Assembly (NCBI GenBank): GCA_029215795.1
Contig: JARDYH010000007.1
Location: forward strand, 92,395,263 to 92,459,262
Reading direction: 5' to 3'
Origin: Anniella stebbinsi
Taxonomy: Eukaryota > Chordata > Lepidosauria > Squamata > Anniellidae
Length of the DNA stretch: 64,000 bases
In this document: positions 31,318 to 40,261 of the stretch, one piece after another
Numbering within the stretch: position 1 is the stretch's first letter
Layout of the letters: each line of letters begins with the position of its first letter
Notes under the pieces: generated by a model
The model's database searches: none
What the model was told of the DNA's origin: nothing
Seen by the model: only the letters and a program-made list of their open reading frames with translations
Translations under genes and position numbers: made by a program

Positions 31318-31826
31318 CGATAGTCAATGGTGGGGTAATAATTAACTCGAAAGTTGTTTATCTGGGGGTCTCCCCACACAACATGGTAATAAATAATCAA
31401 CCGTAGTGTGGATTAGGATCAGCGCTGAGTTGACTATGAGTCCACACTGAGTTGACTCACTCATCCGCCGCCCTCTCTCCCCCTCAGTCCTCCCGCTAGT
31501 ATCCCATCAGCCATTGCTGCTGAAAGTCTATCCTGCCAACTGGACTAGAGCAGCAGCAACTGCTTTGACCGCTCTTACCTTACGGCTCTGTGGCTGGTGA
31601 AATAACCAATGGTAGCCAGGGAAATAAGAAATGGTGCCCTCCAAACAATGGTGCTGAAATAGCCAGCCCTGCACAGCATTGGTTATTTGCGCTGGATATT
31701 TTGACCAAATAATCAATCGTTGGTTAAAAAACTCCCTTCACACAATATGATAATCCATGGTGGATTAAATAACCAACCACCGACCATTTAAACCACCATT
31801 GGTTATTGTGTTTTCTGAACCCAGTC
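31318..31826. mobile_element. Family C3, longer member, left-truncated
   Basis: Starts inside the C terminus at CGATAGTCAATGGTGGGG, shares 'ggattaggatcagcgctgag' with C1/C2, then continues about 380 bp beyond them to a complementary end 'ccaccattggttattgtg', 'ttttctgaacccag'. C1 and C2 may be internal-deletion derivatives of this longer form. Confidence 0.6.
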
Positions 31827-32538
31827 GGTATCTCATGTGGCATTATATAATTATTATCAATCAATAAATAAATAAATAATTTGAGATAACAGTTTCTGCT
31901 CTGGGAGCTGCAGATTCAACTTCATCTTGGAAGATAAGCGACACTTTCCCCTCATCTGAGGAAGCAGATATGACAGCCCAGCACTTCATGCTCTGTTAAG
32001 AAACCCATAAATTAAATGGTTTTGCATCTGGAAAGGACAATGCCATCTCCTGCTAATGATAACTTTAAAAGGGGGGGGCAACACAAATTGGATCAAAAAT
32101 TTGCATGAAGCTTATTAGAAGAACACCCTACAAATACAGGCAAACTTAATTCAAACACATTTGGGTGATAAAATGATATTGACTCCAAGTAATTAAAAAT
32201 CATTTCCATATTGAAATAGGGCTGATGGAGGAGAAATGGCTTCCCTTAATTGCTTGCAGGAGAATTATTGACTCTAAGAGTTTTTAGCAGCAGAGTAAAC
32301 GAAACTTAATTCAGTGGCATGTGTGTGGCGGTGGAGGACGACGCAAGGTGAAAAAGGCAACATTTCCTCTCTCTTTTTGCAGGTGTGTCGGAAGGGAAAG
32401 GAGATATCAGAAGATCATCAGCAGAGTAAATGGACTCAAGGAACCAGAGGGATAGAGGTGGAGATGAGAAGTGGCATAAACTATCTACATTCAACAGATA
32501 AGGAAATTGCATCCATCAGGGAACCTACTGGAGATTCA
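31827..32538. other. Unassigned sequence; 31990-32300 AT-rich low-repeat island
   Basis: (AATA)n patch near 31861-31881. The 31990-32300 part ('cctgctaatgataacttta', 'ctccaagtaattaaaaatca', 'tcccttaattgcttgcagga') is dense in TAAT/ATTA cores and without transposon similarity, the best conserved-element candidate of the window by appearance only. Confidence 0.3.
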
Positions 32539-32889
32539 GGCCGTTTCTACACCGGCCTTTTTTCCAGGGGTTGTCCCTGGGTGCTCCCTGTGAATCCAAA
32601 AGACACACAGGGACTCCCAGTGACAGGGGGGATGGGGACAGGTTTTCCCAGGGATAAAAAAACCCTGGGGAAACCCAAATCATCCAGCGGCCCGGGACGA
32701 TCCTGAGGACCGTGGGCAGTGTGGGCACCCGTCCCAGCTTCTTCCCTCTTCCCCACAAGTAGAGGGGGTCTGCAAGAGAGAAGGAGCTGGGCTGGGGGGA
32801 AGTCTAGGGGCATTGGGGGTGGGGGGAGCAGGGTTCCCCCCCCTTACTTTTGCATTGGAGTGCAAGTGCGCTCCCGGCTCTGTTAGTAA

Positions 32890-32908
32890 AATATATATAT
32901 ATATATAT
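32890..32908 (+). repeat. (TA)n microsatellite
   Basis: About nine TA units inside E1. Confidence 0.9.
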
Positions 32909-33226
32909 GGCGGGCGCAATGAGCGCAACATCCTTGTTTGCTTCTGGGACATTGCGCTTCCTGTGTAGAAACTAGGGATGTGCACTGGATCGGACCCGAT
33001 CCACGATCCGAGTCCGGTCCAGTGGGAAATCGGATAAATTATCCGATTTCCGATCCCGCAGCTGGATCGGCCGATCCAATCCGAACCGGTCCGAAAAAGC
33101 TCCGAACCGGTTCGGCGGATCGGCGGATCGGCGGGCGCCCACTGGCGCCCACCGCCGCTTCCATTGGCGGGCGCCAGCGGGCGCCCGCCGATGAAAGTGG
33201 ACAGCGGGGGGGGGGAGGAGGGGGGC

Positions 33227-34872
33227 ACTTACCTTCTCGGCCCGGTGGCTCCCGTCCGGCACCGGCGCCTACTACTACTAGCAGGCTCCGCGGCCTGCTC
33301 TAGGGTGGCGCGCCGGGTGATGTCATCACCCGGCGCGCTACTCTAGAGCAGGCCGCGGAGCCTGCTGGTAGTAGTAGGCGCCGGCGCCGGACGGGAGCCA
33401 CCGGGCCGGGAAGGTAAGGAGGGGGTGCGTGGAGGGGAGGAGGGGGCGCGCGGAGGGGGGAGGGGGGAGGGGGGCCCTTACCTTTCCGGCCCGGCGGCTC
33501 CCGTCCGGCGCCGGCGCCTACTATTCCCAGCAGGCTCCGCGGCCTGCTCTAGGGTGGCGCGCCGGGTGATGTCATCACCCGGCGCGCTACTCTAGAGCAG
33601 GCCGCGGAGCCTGCTGGTAGTAGTAGGCGCCGGCGCCGGACGGGAGCCGCCGGGCCGGAAAGGTAAGGAGGGGGTGCGTGGAGGGGAGGAGGGGGCGCGC
33701 GGAGGGGGGAGGGGGGCCCTTACCTTTCCGGCCCGGCGGCTCCCGTCCGGCGCCGGCGCCTACTATTCCCAGCAGGCTCCGCGGCCTGCTCTAGGATGGC
33801 GCGCCGGGTGATGTCATCACCCGGCGCGCTACTCTAGAGCAGGCCGCGGAGCCTGCTGGAAGTAGTAGGCGCCGGCGCCGGACGGGAGCCGCCGGGCCGG
33901 AAAGGTAAGGAGGGGGTGCGTGGAGGGGAGGAGGGGGCGCGCGGAGGGGGGAGGGGGGCCCTTACCTTTCCGGCCCGGCGGCTCCCGTCCGGCGCCGGCG
34001 CCTACTATTCCCAGCAGGCTCCGCGGCCTGCTCTAGGATGGCGCGCCGGGTGATGTCATCACCCGGCGCGCTACTCTAGAGCAGGCCGCGGAGCCTGCTG
34101 GAAGTAGTAGGCGCCGGCGCCGGACGGGAGCCGCCGGGCCGGAAAGGTAAGGAGGGGGTGCGTGGAGGGGAGGAGGGGGCGCGCGGAGGGGGGAGGGGGG
34201 CCCTTACCTTTCCGGCCCGGCGGCTCCCGTCCGGCGCCGGCGCCTACTATTCCCAGCAGGCTCCGCGGCCTGCTCTAGGATGGCGCGCCGGGTGATGTCA
34301 TCACCCGGCGCACTACTCTAGAGCAGGCCGCGGAGCCTGCTGGAAGTAGTAGGCGCCGGCGCCGGACGGGAGCCGCCGGGCCGGAAAGGTAAGGAGGGGG
34401 TGCGTGGAGGGGAGGAGGGGGCGCGCGGAGGGGGGAGGGGGGCCCTTACCTTTCCGGCCCGGCGGCTCCCGTCCGGCGCCGGCGCCTACTATTCCCAGCA
34501 GGCTCCGCGGCCTGCTCTAGGATGGCGCGCCGGGTGATGTCATCACCCGGCGCACTACTCTAGAGCAGGCCGCGGAGCCTGCTGGAAGTAGTAGGCGCCG
34601 GCGCCGGACGGGAGCCGCCGGGCCGGAAAGGTAAGGAGGGGGTGCGTGGAGGGGAGGAGGGGGCGCGCGGAGGGGGGAGGGGGGAGGGGGGCCCTTACCT
34701 GCCCGGCCCGGCGGCTCCCGTCCGGCGCCGGCGCCTACTACTACCAGCAGGCTCCGCGGCCTGCTCCAGGGTGGCGCGCCGGGTGATGTCATCACCCGGC
34801 GCGCTACTCGAGAGTAGGCCGCGGAGCCCGCTGGTAGTAGCCGCCGGCGCCGGACGTGCCGAGAAGGTAAGT
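33227..34872. repeat. Seven-unit tandem array of GC-rich palindromes in F4
   Basis: Units centre on 'ggtgatgtcatcacc' near 33323, 33572, 33814, 34056, 34298, 34540 and 34789. Spacings are 249, 242, 242, 242, 242 and 249. Each unit's arms include 'ctcccgtccggcgccggcgc', 'agcaggctccgcggcctgct' and 'gcgcgccggg' mirrored on the other side. Units are separated by G-rich spacers 'gaggggaggagggggcgcgc' plus 'ggaggggggaggggggccc'. Units 3-6 look almost identical; the first and last differ most. The outermost arms are mirror partners (cacttaccttctcgg versus ccgagaaggtaagtg). Confidence 0.93.
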
Positions 34873-35081
34873 GGCGGGGAAGGGGGCTTACCCCCCCCCC
34901 CGGAGCCGTCCGCTTCTATCCGCTGGCGCCCGCGGGCGCCAGCGGATGGAAGCAGGCGGCCCCAGGGGGGGTAGGGAGCGCGGGGGAGGGGGTTTACCTG
35001 CCGGGGCCGTCCACAGCGGACGGCCCCGGGGGGGGGGAGGGAGTTAGGCCCCCCCTTACCCACCCGCCGCCATTTTTTCCT

Positions 35082-35111
35082 CATAGACTTGCATTGCAAT
35101 GCAAGTCTATG
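35082..35111. repeat. 30-bp perfect palindrome in F4
   Basis: Two 15-nt arms, CATAGACTTGCATTG and its exact complement, meet without a spacer. The symmetry continues outward with few mismatches through 'gccgccatttttt' and 'aaaaaatggcggc'. Confidence 0.95.
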
Positions 35112-35401
35112 GGGAAAAAAATGGCGGCCGATCCAAAAATTTCCGATTTTTGGATCGGGATCGGACTCGATCCGGTCCGGGGGGCCTCCGATTTTGTCCG
35201 AACCGGTCCGGGACAAAATTGGAGGTCCCGATCCGGGTCCCGATCCGATCCGGGGGGTCCGTGCACACCCCTAGTAGAAACTGGGCGACGATCCCAGAAG
35301 CAAGTAAGTCCAGGATCACCCCCAGGTCCTCCCTCTACATCCTTAGGCGTAGAAAGGGCCTCAGAAGGTTGCAGATATTAAACACAGTGCAATATTTTAG
35401 A

Positions 35402-35470
35402 ACAGCCACTCCCAACCTGGAGCCCTCCAAATGTGTTGGTCTGGAACAGCCATGCTGGCTGGGGCTGATG
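35402..35470. mobile_element. Family I5, partial
   Basis: 'cactcccaacctggagccct', 'ccaaatgtgttggtctggaa', 'ccatgctggctggggctgat'. The remainder is replaced by MITE-B6. Confidence 0.55.
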
Positions 35471-35632
35471 TATGTGGTCACTCTATATAGTGTCTGCAAT
35501 TTTAACTGTTGTGATGAAGAGGGAATTTCACCAGGAACTAATTGTATACAAATGACACCTGCTGAAATTCCCTTTTCTCTACAACTGTTAAAGTTACATG
35601 AGCCCTGACCTGGATTTTATCTGGTCAGCCTA
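35471..35632. mobile_element. MITE-B6, second half only
   Basis: Begins 'tatgtggtcactctatatag', equivalent to the middle of a full B element, and ends GGATTTTATCTGGTCAGCCTA. It is one palindromic monomer of the dimer. It abuts a truncated CR1 end at 35633. Confidence 0.8.
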
Positions 35633-35636
35633 GCCC

Positions 35637-35983
35637 TGCTTAATGCAGGAATCTACCTTAAAGCATCCCTGACAGATGGTTGTCCAGCTGCCTCTTGAAG
35701 GCCTCTAGTGTGGGAGAGCCCACCACCTCCCTAGGTCATTGGTTCCATTGTTGTATTGTTCTAACAGTCCAGAAGTTTTTCCTGATGTCCAGCCGGAATT
35801 TGGCTTCCTGTAACTTGAGCCCCTTATTTCGTGTCCTGCACTCTGGGATGATCGATAAGAGATCCTGGCCCTCCTCTGTGTGACAACCTTTCAAGTATTT
35901 GAAGAGTGCTATCATGTCTCCCCTCAATCTTCTCTTCTCCAGGCTAAACATGCCCAGTTCTTTCCCATCATCGAGCCTATCCA
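35637..35983 (-). mobile_element. CR1 LINE ORF2 C-terminus and 3' part, minus strand
   Basis: Minus-strand translation gives RLDDGKELGMFSLEKRRLRG, DMIALFKYLKG, DLLSIIPECRTRNKGLKLQE and FRLDIRKNFWTVRTIQQWNQ, the conserved C-terminal region of CR1 ORF2. The 3'-most UTR (ggttggactagatgac...ATTCTATG) is missing, cut off at MITE-B6. Compare the plus-strand copy at 51.5 kb. Confidence 0.88.
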
Positions 35984-36410
35984 CGTTGCCCTTAAAACGA
36001 CTTATATTCTGTTTTAAAATGTGTGTTTTTTAAGTCGTTTCATTACGTGGTAGGACACACTGAGCAGTACTTATGTTTCATAGTGACTGCTTCCTCCATC
36101 CTCAGAGTATTCACTGGTGTATTACAGGGTTAATTACTTGACTCTTCTTCTTTTGTTTTTGTTTTGCAGGCTGCTTGACCCGCCCACTTCTGTCTCCATA
36201 ACTCAAGCAGCCTGCAAAACAAAAACTAAAGAAAAAGAGTCAAGGAATTAACCCTGTAATACACCAGTGAACACTTTGAGGACAGAGGAAGCAGTCACTA
36301 TGAAATGTAAGTACTGCTCAATATGTCCTACTACGTAATGAAACGAATTAAAAAAACCACATTTTTAAACAGAATATGAGTTGTTTTAAGGGCAATGTGG
36401 TTAGGCTCAT
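35984..36410. mobile_element. Foldback element / large imperfect palindrome (~425 bp)
   Basis: Arms of roughly 190 bp: 'ttgcccttaaaacgactta', 'attctgttttaaaat', 'tttcattacgtggtaggaca', 'gtattacagggttaatta', 'ttttgcaggctgcttga' are all mirrored on the right. The loop is about 25 bp (near 36180-36205). The symmetry seems to extend a further 20-25 bp outward into CR1-like sequence on both sides (gagcctatccac and gtggttaggctc). Confidence 0.85.
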
Positions 36411-36429
36411 CGTTGTCACCAGCTTCTCT

Positions 36430-36690
36430 TGCTCCTCCTGCTCTTTCTCATCACTTGCTTGATTGGCAGCCAGAGAGCCAATGACCGAGTAGGCAGTGAC
36501 ATCTATAGCTCCTCCTTCTCATTACCCACCATTGGTGTGCAAGAGCTCAGGTGAACAAGCAGGTTGCAATGGTGAAGAGGAGGAGTCCAGGGAGAAGAGT
36601 AACTCCAGTGGGGCCCGGCTAGGGTGTGAGTCCTCAGCAGGACCCCCACTATGCCTATGCTTGGAGTCAGCCCTGCTTCCAGGGAAAAGT
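36430..36690. mobile_element. Dispersed repeat H2
   Basis: Blocks 'ttgattggcagccagagagc', 'gcagtgacatctatagctcc', 'caggtgaacaagcaggttgc', 'cactatgcctatgcttggag' are collinear with H1. Confidence 0.6.
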
Positions 36691-37194
36691 CCTGCAAGAG
36701 CAGAAGACCAGGTTCATATGCTGATATGAGGCCTGGGCTATGGCAGAGGCTTTATGCCGACAGGCAACCACAGGCTGGTATCACACACCCTGATTCTCTC
36801 CTATGTGCCCCTGGAGGGCTATGAGCAGAGCCTCCGAGGCTTGGTCCACACTGGGCTGGGTGCAGCGCTCCGAGGGCGGCTCGGGGTGCAGGGAGGGCGC
36901 ATCGAGGACTGCGTGTAGTTCTGCCCCTTGTGAGGCATTCAATATATCTGAAACTAAGTATTTTTTAGTTATTGTACAAATTTCTTTGTGGTAGTTATTT
37001 TTGCTGTCCTCATACAAGATCAATAGAAAAGAAAATCTATTTTCCATTTTTCTAAAGAACACAGGTCCTGGATTAGAAAATAATAGCTAAAGAACACTGT
37101 GGTTAGGAGGGGATACACCAGTGCTAGCCTAAACAAAAAATGGGAAATATGCAGGGAAGAAAGATGTAAAGAAAGATTAGAAAGGGAGGCTAAA
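36691..37194. other. Unassigned sequence
   Basis: Nothing recognised. Confidence 0.4.
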
Positions 37195-37322
37195 AGTGCA
37201 ACCCCCTAGCCAGAAAAAAAGTCCTACAACTCCCAGCATTCCACAGCCAGCATGCATAGGATTGTGCGATAACCAGAACCAAGCCTCGTTGAATTTAATA
37301 GGACTTATTTCCAGGTAACAGT
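37195..37322. mobile_element. MITE-J2
   Basis: 'agtcctacaactcccagcat', 'gccagcatgcataggattgt' and 'gttgaatttaataggactta' followed by 'tttccaggtaa'. The last matches a very common reptile short repeat of gttgaactcaatgggacttacttc type. Boundaries approximate. Confidence 0.5.
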
Positions 37323-37658
37323 GGAGAAAGAAGAAAGAAAGAATGATCTGGTCACTGTAGCAATCTTTTCTCAGGCCTATTCAGTGTGATTTAATATTAA
37401 GCAAGAAAGAGAGGCTCTCTTTAAAACATTGCAATACTTGAGATGTAATATAAACTAGAATTTCACAAGTCAATTTCTATTAAAGGTCTTGCTGCAGGCA
37501 TAAACAGAACAGGAAATTTCTTCCAACCCCTTGGAAACACAACGGCAAAGCAGAGCAACTGGGTTGGGTACAGTGGGGACAATATATACAATAATAATAA
37601 TGACAGTTATAACAATAGTAATATTTTATTTATTTATTTTATTTTACAGTCTACTTAA

Positions 37659-37660
<2 letters not shown>

Positions 37661-37702
<42 letters not shown>
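37661..37702 (+). repeat. (TA)n microsatellite
   Basis: About twenty TA units, expanded within the left arm of element P; the right arm has only a short AT counterpart. Confidence 0.95.
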
Positions 37703-37707
<5 letters not shown>

Positions 37708-37797
37708 GAAATACATGATGTTTAGCAGGCCAATAAAAACAATATTGTAATATTCAAAAACTATCTTTACCTACGAACACTTTACTAATACCAAATG

Positions 37798-37826
37798 TGT
37801 TTCGACCTATGGTCTTCTTCAGTGGT
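37798..37826 (-). ncRNA. Hammerhead-ribozyme-like core motif (tentative)
   Basis: Minus strand reads CUGAAGA, one extra A, GACC, loop AUA, GGUC, GAAAC. That has the CUGANGA and GAAA core boxes around a perfect 4-bp stem II. Possible stem III is ACAC...GUGU downstream. The extra A before stem II and an uncertain stem I suggest decay or chance. Penelope-like elements are known to carry hammerheads in their terminal repeats. Confidence 0.3.
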
Positions 37827-38340
37827 AAAAGGAGCATTCACAATTACACAATACATACAACACAAATATCAATAGGTACTACTACTGCAGTGTTAAACCT
37901 GTAAATACAAAGACAGTATTATATTTTAAAATATTATTTATTAAAAATTCCTACTTAAAATCAGTTGTTTGGTATTAGTAAAGTATTTCTAGGTAAAGAT
38001 GTTTTTTTAAAAAAATATTACAAGATTGTGTTTTATTGGCCTGAGATATATCGTTTCCATATATGTTTTAATTAGACTGTAAAATTAAATAATTTAATTT
38101 TTAAATTATCATTGTTATTACTATCATTGTTATTATTGTATATATTGTCACCAATGCACTCAACCCAGTTGCTCTGCCTTGCTCCAGCCATAAGCCTTTT
38201 GCAGATTTTTAACTGTACACTATTGGGAGAACTGGTGATAAACACTCACCATATGGTCTTGGTGAGTTTCTACCAAACCCTGTTACTATGCCATTATCAA
38301 AACATCTGACTACAAGTTACAGGATTGCAGCGTTTACATT

Positions 38341-38578
38341 TTATTTATTTATTACATTTATACCCCACCATTTTTCCTCCAAGTAACCCAAGGTGGTGTA
38401 TCCTCCTCCTCTCCGTTTTATCCTTATAGCAACAACAGCACTGTGAGGTAGGCTGGGCTGAGTCTTTGACTGGCCCAAAGTCACCCAGTGAGCTACTACA
38501 GCTGAGTAGGGACTAGAACCCAGATCTCCCGACTCCCAGTCCGAGCCTCTAGCCACTACACCACACTGGCTTTCTGTA
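38341..38578 (-). mobile_element. CORE/MIR-like tRNA-derived SINE, minus strand
   Basis: On the minus strand: 'agccagtgtggtgtagtggc' (box A region), 'gatctgggttctagtcccta' (box B-like), CORE-like 'ctcactgggtgactttgggc', 'tacctcacagtgctgttgtt', and tail 'tggggtataaatgtaataaa'. Complete copy, best preserved of three. Confidence 0.85.
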
Positions 38579-39858
38579 CAAATTACAGTACGTCTCACTT
38601 CTTGAAGCTCTTCAAACACTGTCCTCTGTAAGAGGGGACTCTCATATGGCCATCTCACACACTGTTTTTGAAATTTCCCCCAGCCATGCAGGTTTTGCCA
38701 TGCAGCCTGGAGAGTTTTATTTTTTTAAAAAATGAGATTTAACGTCTCCTTCGGCAGGAGGAACTACTTTTTGTGCTATTTGGATTGTGCTGTGCCCCCA
38801 TTGTTCCCATGACAGTTTTTAAATTTTCAAGCACTGCACTACCCTACAATTGTCCACCCAACCTATTGATTTATGTTCTCATCATTCTAGTTTGACCCAG
38901 TTTTGTTTTGAAGACATGTCCAGGATGTGATGCCTTGTGGTTTGGATGAGAGCTGAACCAGATGAGTTGAACATGCCACAGAACTACTCCTATTGAATGC
39001 TTGTGAAAACTATCCCTTTAAGAGTAAATGTGGTCAGGGCTTATTACCTGTTTGCTTTCATCATCTTGGATATACATTGACAAGTTGTGCTATCTTTTAC
39101 CCAGAAATTTCAGGATAGTTTGTGCTTGCTTTGATTATACCCTTTAGTGCAAAGTATATATGATCTGATTTTTTTAGCTGATTGTAGCGGTAGCTTTTTT
39201 AGTTGAAAAAAATCATGCTGGCTAGAATTCCTGTTAAAAAAAATTCTTTACTTCATTTTAAAAAAATATTTTGTTTATTAAATTTCTATATTACCTTTCT
39301 GGAACCAACCAACACAATTTACAAAAACATTATAATCAAATGAAGACATAGTACAACATTAAAAACAACCCCAGAAACCATTTGGTTAATGTTATCTAAG
39401 GGTAAATATCCTAGATGGCCTTATTTCCTTTTTACTCTGTTGAAAAGGGGGTGGGGAATTAAAATTAAAAAAGATATTGTGGAATATATTGTAAAGGAAA
39501 AGAGCTGCTGAGAATGGCATGCCATGTGGAAGCCTTTTTTGCTGAAGTCACAACAAAATATTCAGACACACCTAGAGTAAAGGAGCAGTTGAAACTTTAA
39601 CCATAACTTCATTATTTAAGCAACTCTTAACTCCATATTATAGCTTCCTTCAGTTTATGTTCTTGAACAGAAATGGCAATTGCATTTGGAAGTTTGAAAA
39701 ACCAAGTTTGAAGGTACCACCCCAAAGTAATGTACTCCATAAAACAATGCATCTGGGATTGTAGGTGTGCACATAGCAAAAGTCCAGAAGTCTAGATTCT
39801 ATAATCAGTTGCTCTGCTGCTTCTCAAGGGCAGGCCTGGACCCTTTCCTACCCATCAT
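38579..39858. other. AT-rich unassigned sequence; L2-like tail near 39255-39380
   Basis: Mostly AT-rich and unrecognised. 'ttgtttattaaatttctata' with 'ttacctttctggaaccaacc' near 39272 resembles a decayed minus-strand LINE 3' tail. Confidence 0.35.
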
Positions 39859-40260
39859 CATCATCATCATCATCACCACCACCACCACCACCACCTTACT
39901 TCCTTGGCTGACAGAAGGGCTGCCATGGTACCTGAGCTGCTGCTTCTGCTGCCGCCACCTTGCCCTGCACACCACCATACTGCTGCCACCACCACTACCA
40001 CACCCTTCAGCATCTTCATGTGTAGCTGGTGTGGCCGGCCAGCCAGGCACCTGCCCCTTGCCGCCGCACCCTTCGGCACCTTCGCATGCAGCTTCAACAT
40101 TTTTGTGGCTGGGCAGGCAGCTCGCCACCACCGCTGCCGCCACTGCTGCCGCTGTCCCCTTTGGCATCTTCACATGCAGCAGGCACAGGCTGGGTGCCAG
40201 GTGCCTGGCGGTGGCTGTGTGCCACACACACGCCACCCCGCCTGCCAGCCATGCAAGCGT
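39859..40260. repeat. (ATC)n(ACC)n microsatellite and triplet-rich repeat
   Basis: (ATC)6(ACC)6 at 39859-39894, then GCC/CCA/GCT triplet-rich sequence with a recurring '(c)cc(c)tt(t)ggcatcttc(a)catgcagc' motif near 40008, 40070 and 40158. The long overlapping frames over this region have low-complexity His/Ala/Pro or Val/Trp/Gly products and are not credible genes. Confidence 0.6.
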
Positions 40261-40261
40261 T

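Larger units (their letters stand above)
32973..35273. mobile_element. F4, 2301-bp TAGGGATG hAT-like element with heptameric palindrome array
   Basis: Left end TAGGGATGTGCACTGGATCG, right end GGGTCCGTGCACACCCCTA. Flanked by identical gtagaaac at 32965-32972 and 35274-35281. Subterminal zones (32985-33130 and 35135-35260) are dense in GATCCG, GGTCCG and CCGAACCGG-type repeats, in inverted orientation. Between them lie GC-rich inverted repeats and a seven-unit tandem array of about 190-bp palindromes (33227-34872). The intact duplication and largely undecayed CpGs suggest a recent insertion. No transposase frame; the long frames present are by-products of GC richness. It must have been mobilised in trans. 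Confidence 0.92.
32539..35360. mobile_element. Family E1 DNA element, host of the F4 insertion
   Basis: Left GGCCGTTTCTACACCGGCC, right GGCGTAGAAAGGGCC. Flanked by TCA on both sides (32536-32538 and 35361-35363). Subtracting F4 plus one duplication leaves about 513 bp, the size of E2 (497 bp). Interior C/G-run rich with a small TA microsatellite. Non-coding. Termini and 3-bp duplication resemble family G. Confidence 0.75.
37545..38182. mobile_element. Foldback element P (~638 bp)
   Basis: Left arm 'gcaaagcagagcaactgggt', 'acaatatatacaataataat', 'attttacagtctacttaaaa', 'ggccaataaaaacaatattg', 'ttactaatacca'. Right arm has complements of each in reverse order, ending 'acccagttgctctgccttgc'. 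The unpaired loop (about 37797-37965) contains a hammerhead-like motif. An expanded (TA)n lies in the left arm. Such inverted long arms could be inverted terminal repeats of a DNA element or inverted Penelope-type terminal repeats; not decidable here. Confidence 0.75.

Noticed and set aside
33300..34800. Possible CpG-island promoter of a host gene
   Set aside because: The CpG-rich block lies wholly inside a transposon with target duplications, and no downstream exon is visible.
33227..34872. CRISPR array
   Set aside because: Repeats are 242-249 bp palindromes with G-rich linkers in vertebrate DNA; CRISPR repeats are about 23-47 bp with unique spacers and are prokaryotic.
32680..35608. Multiple 90-180-codon frames in the GC-rich region
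   Set aside because: Stop codons are rare in GC-rich DNA. The frames repeat with the 242-bp array and exist on both strands, with no recognisable domain.
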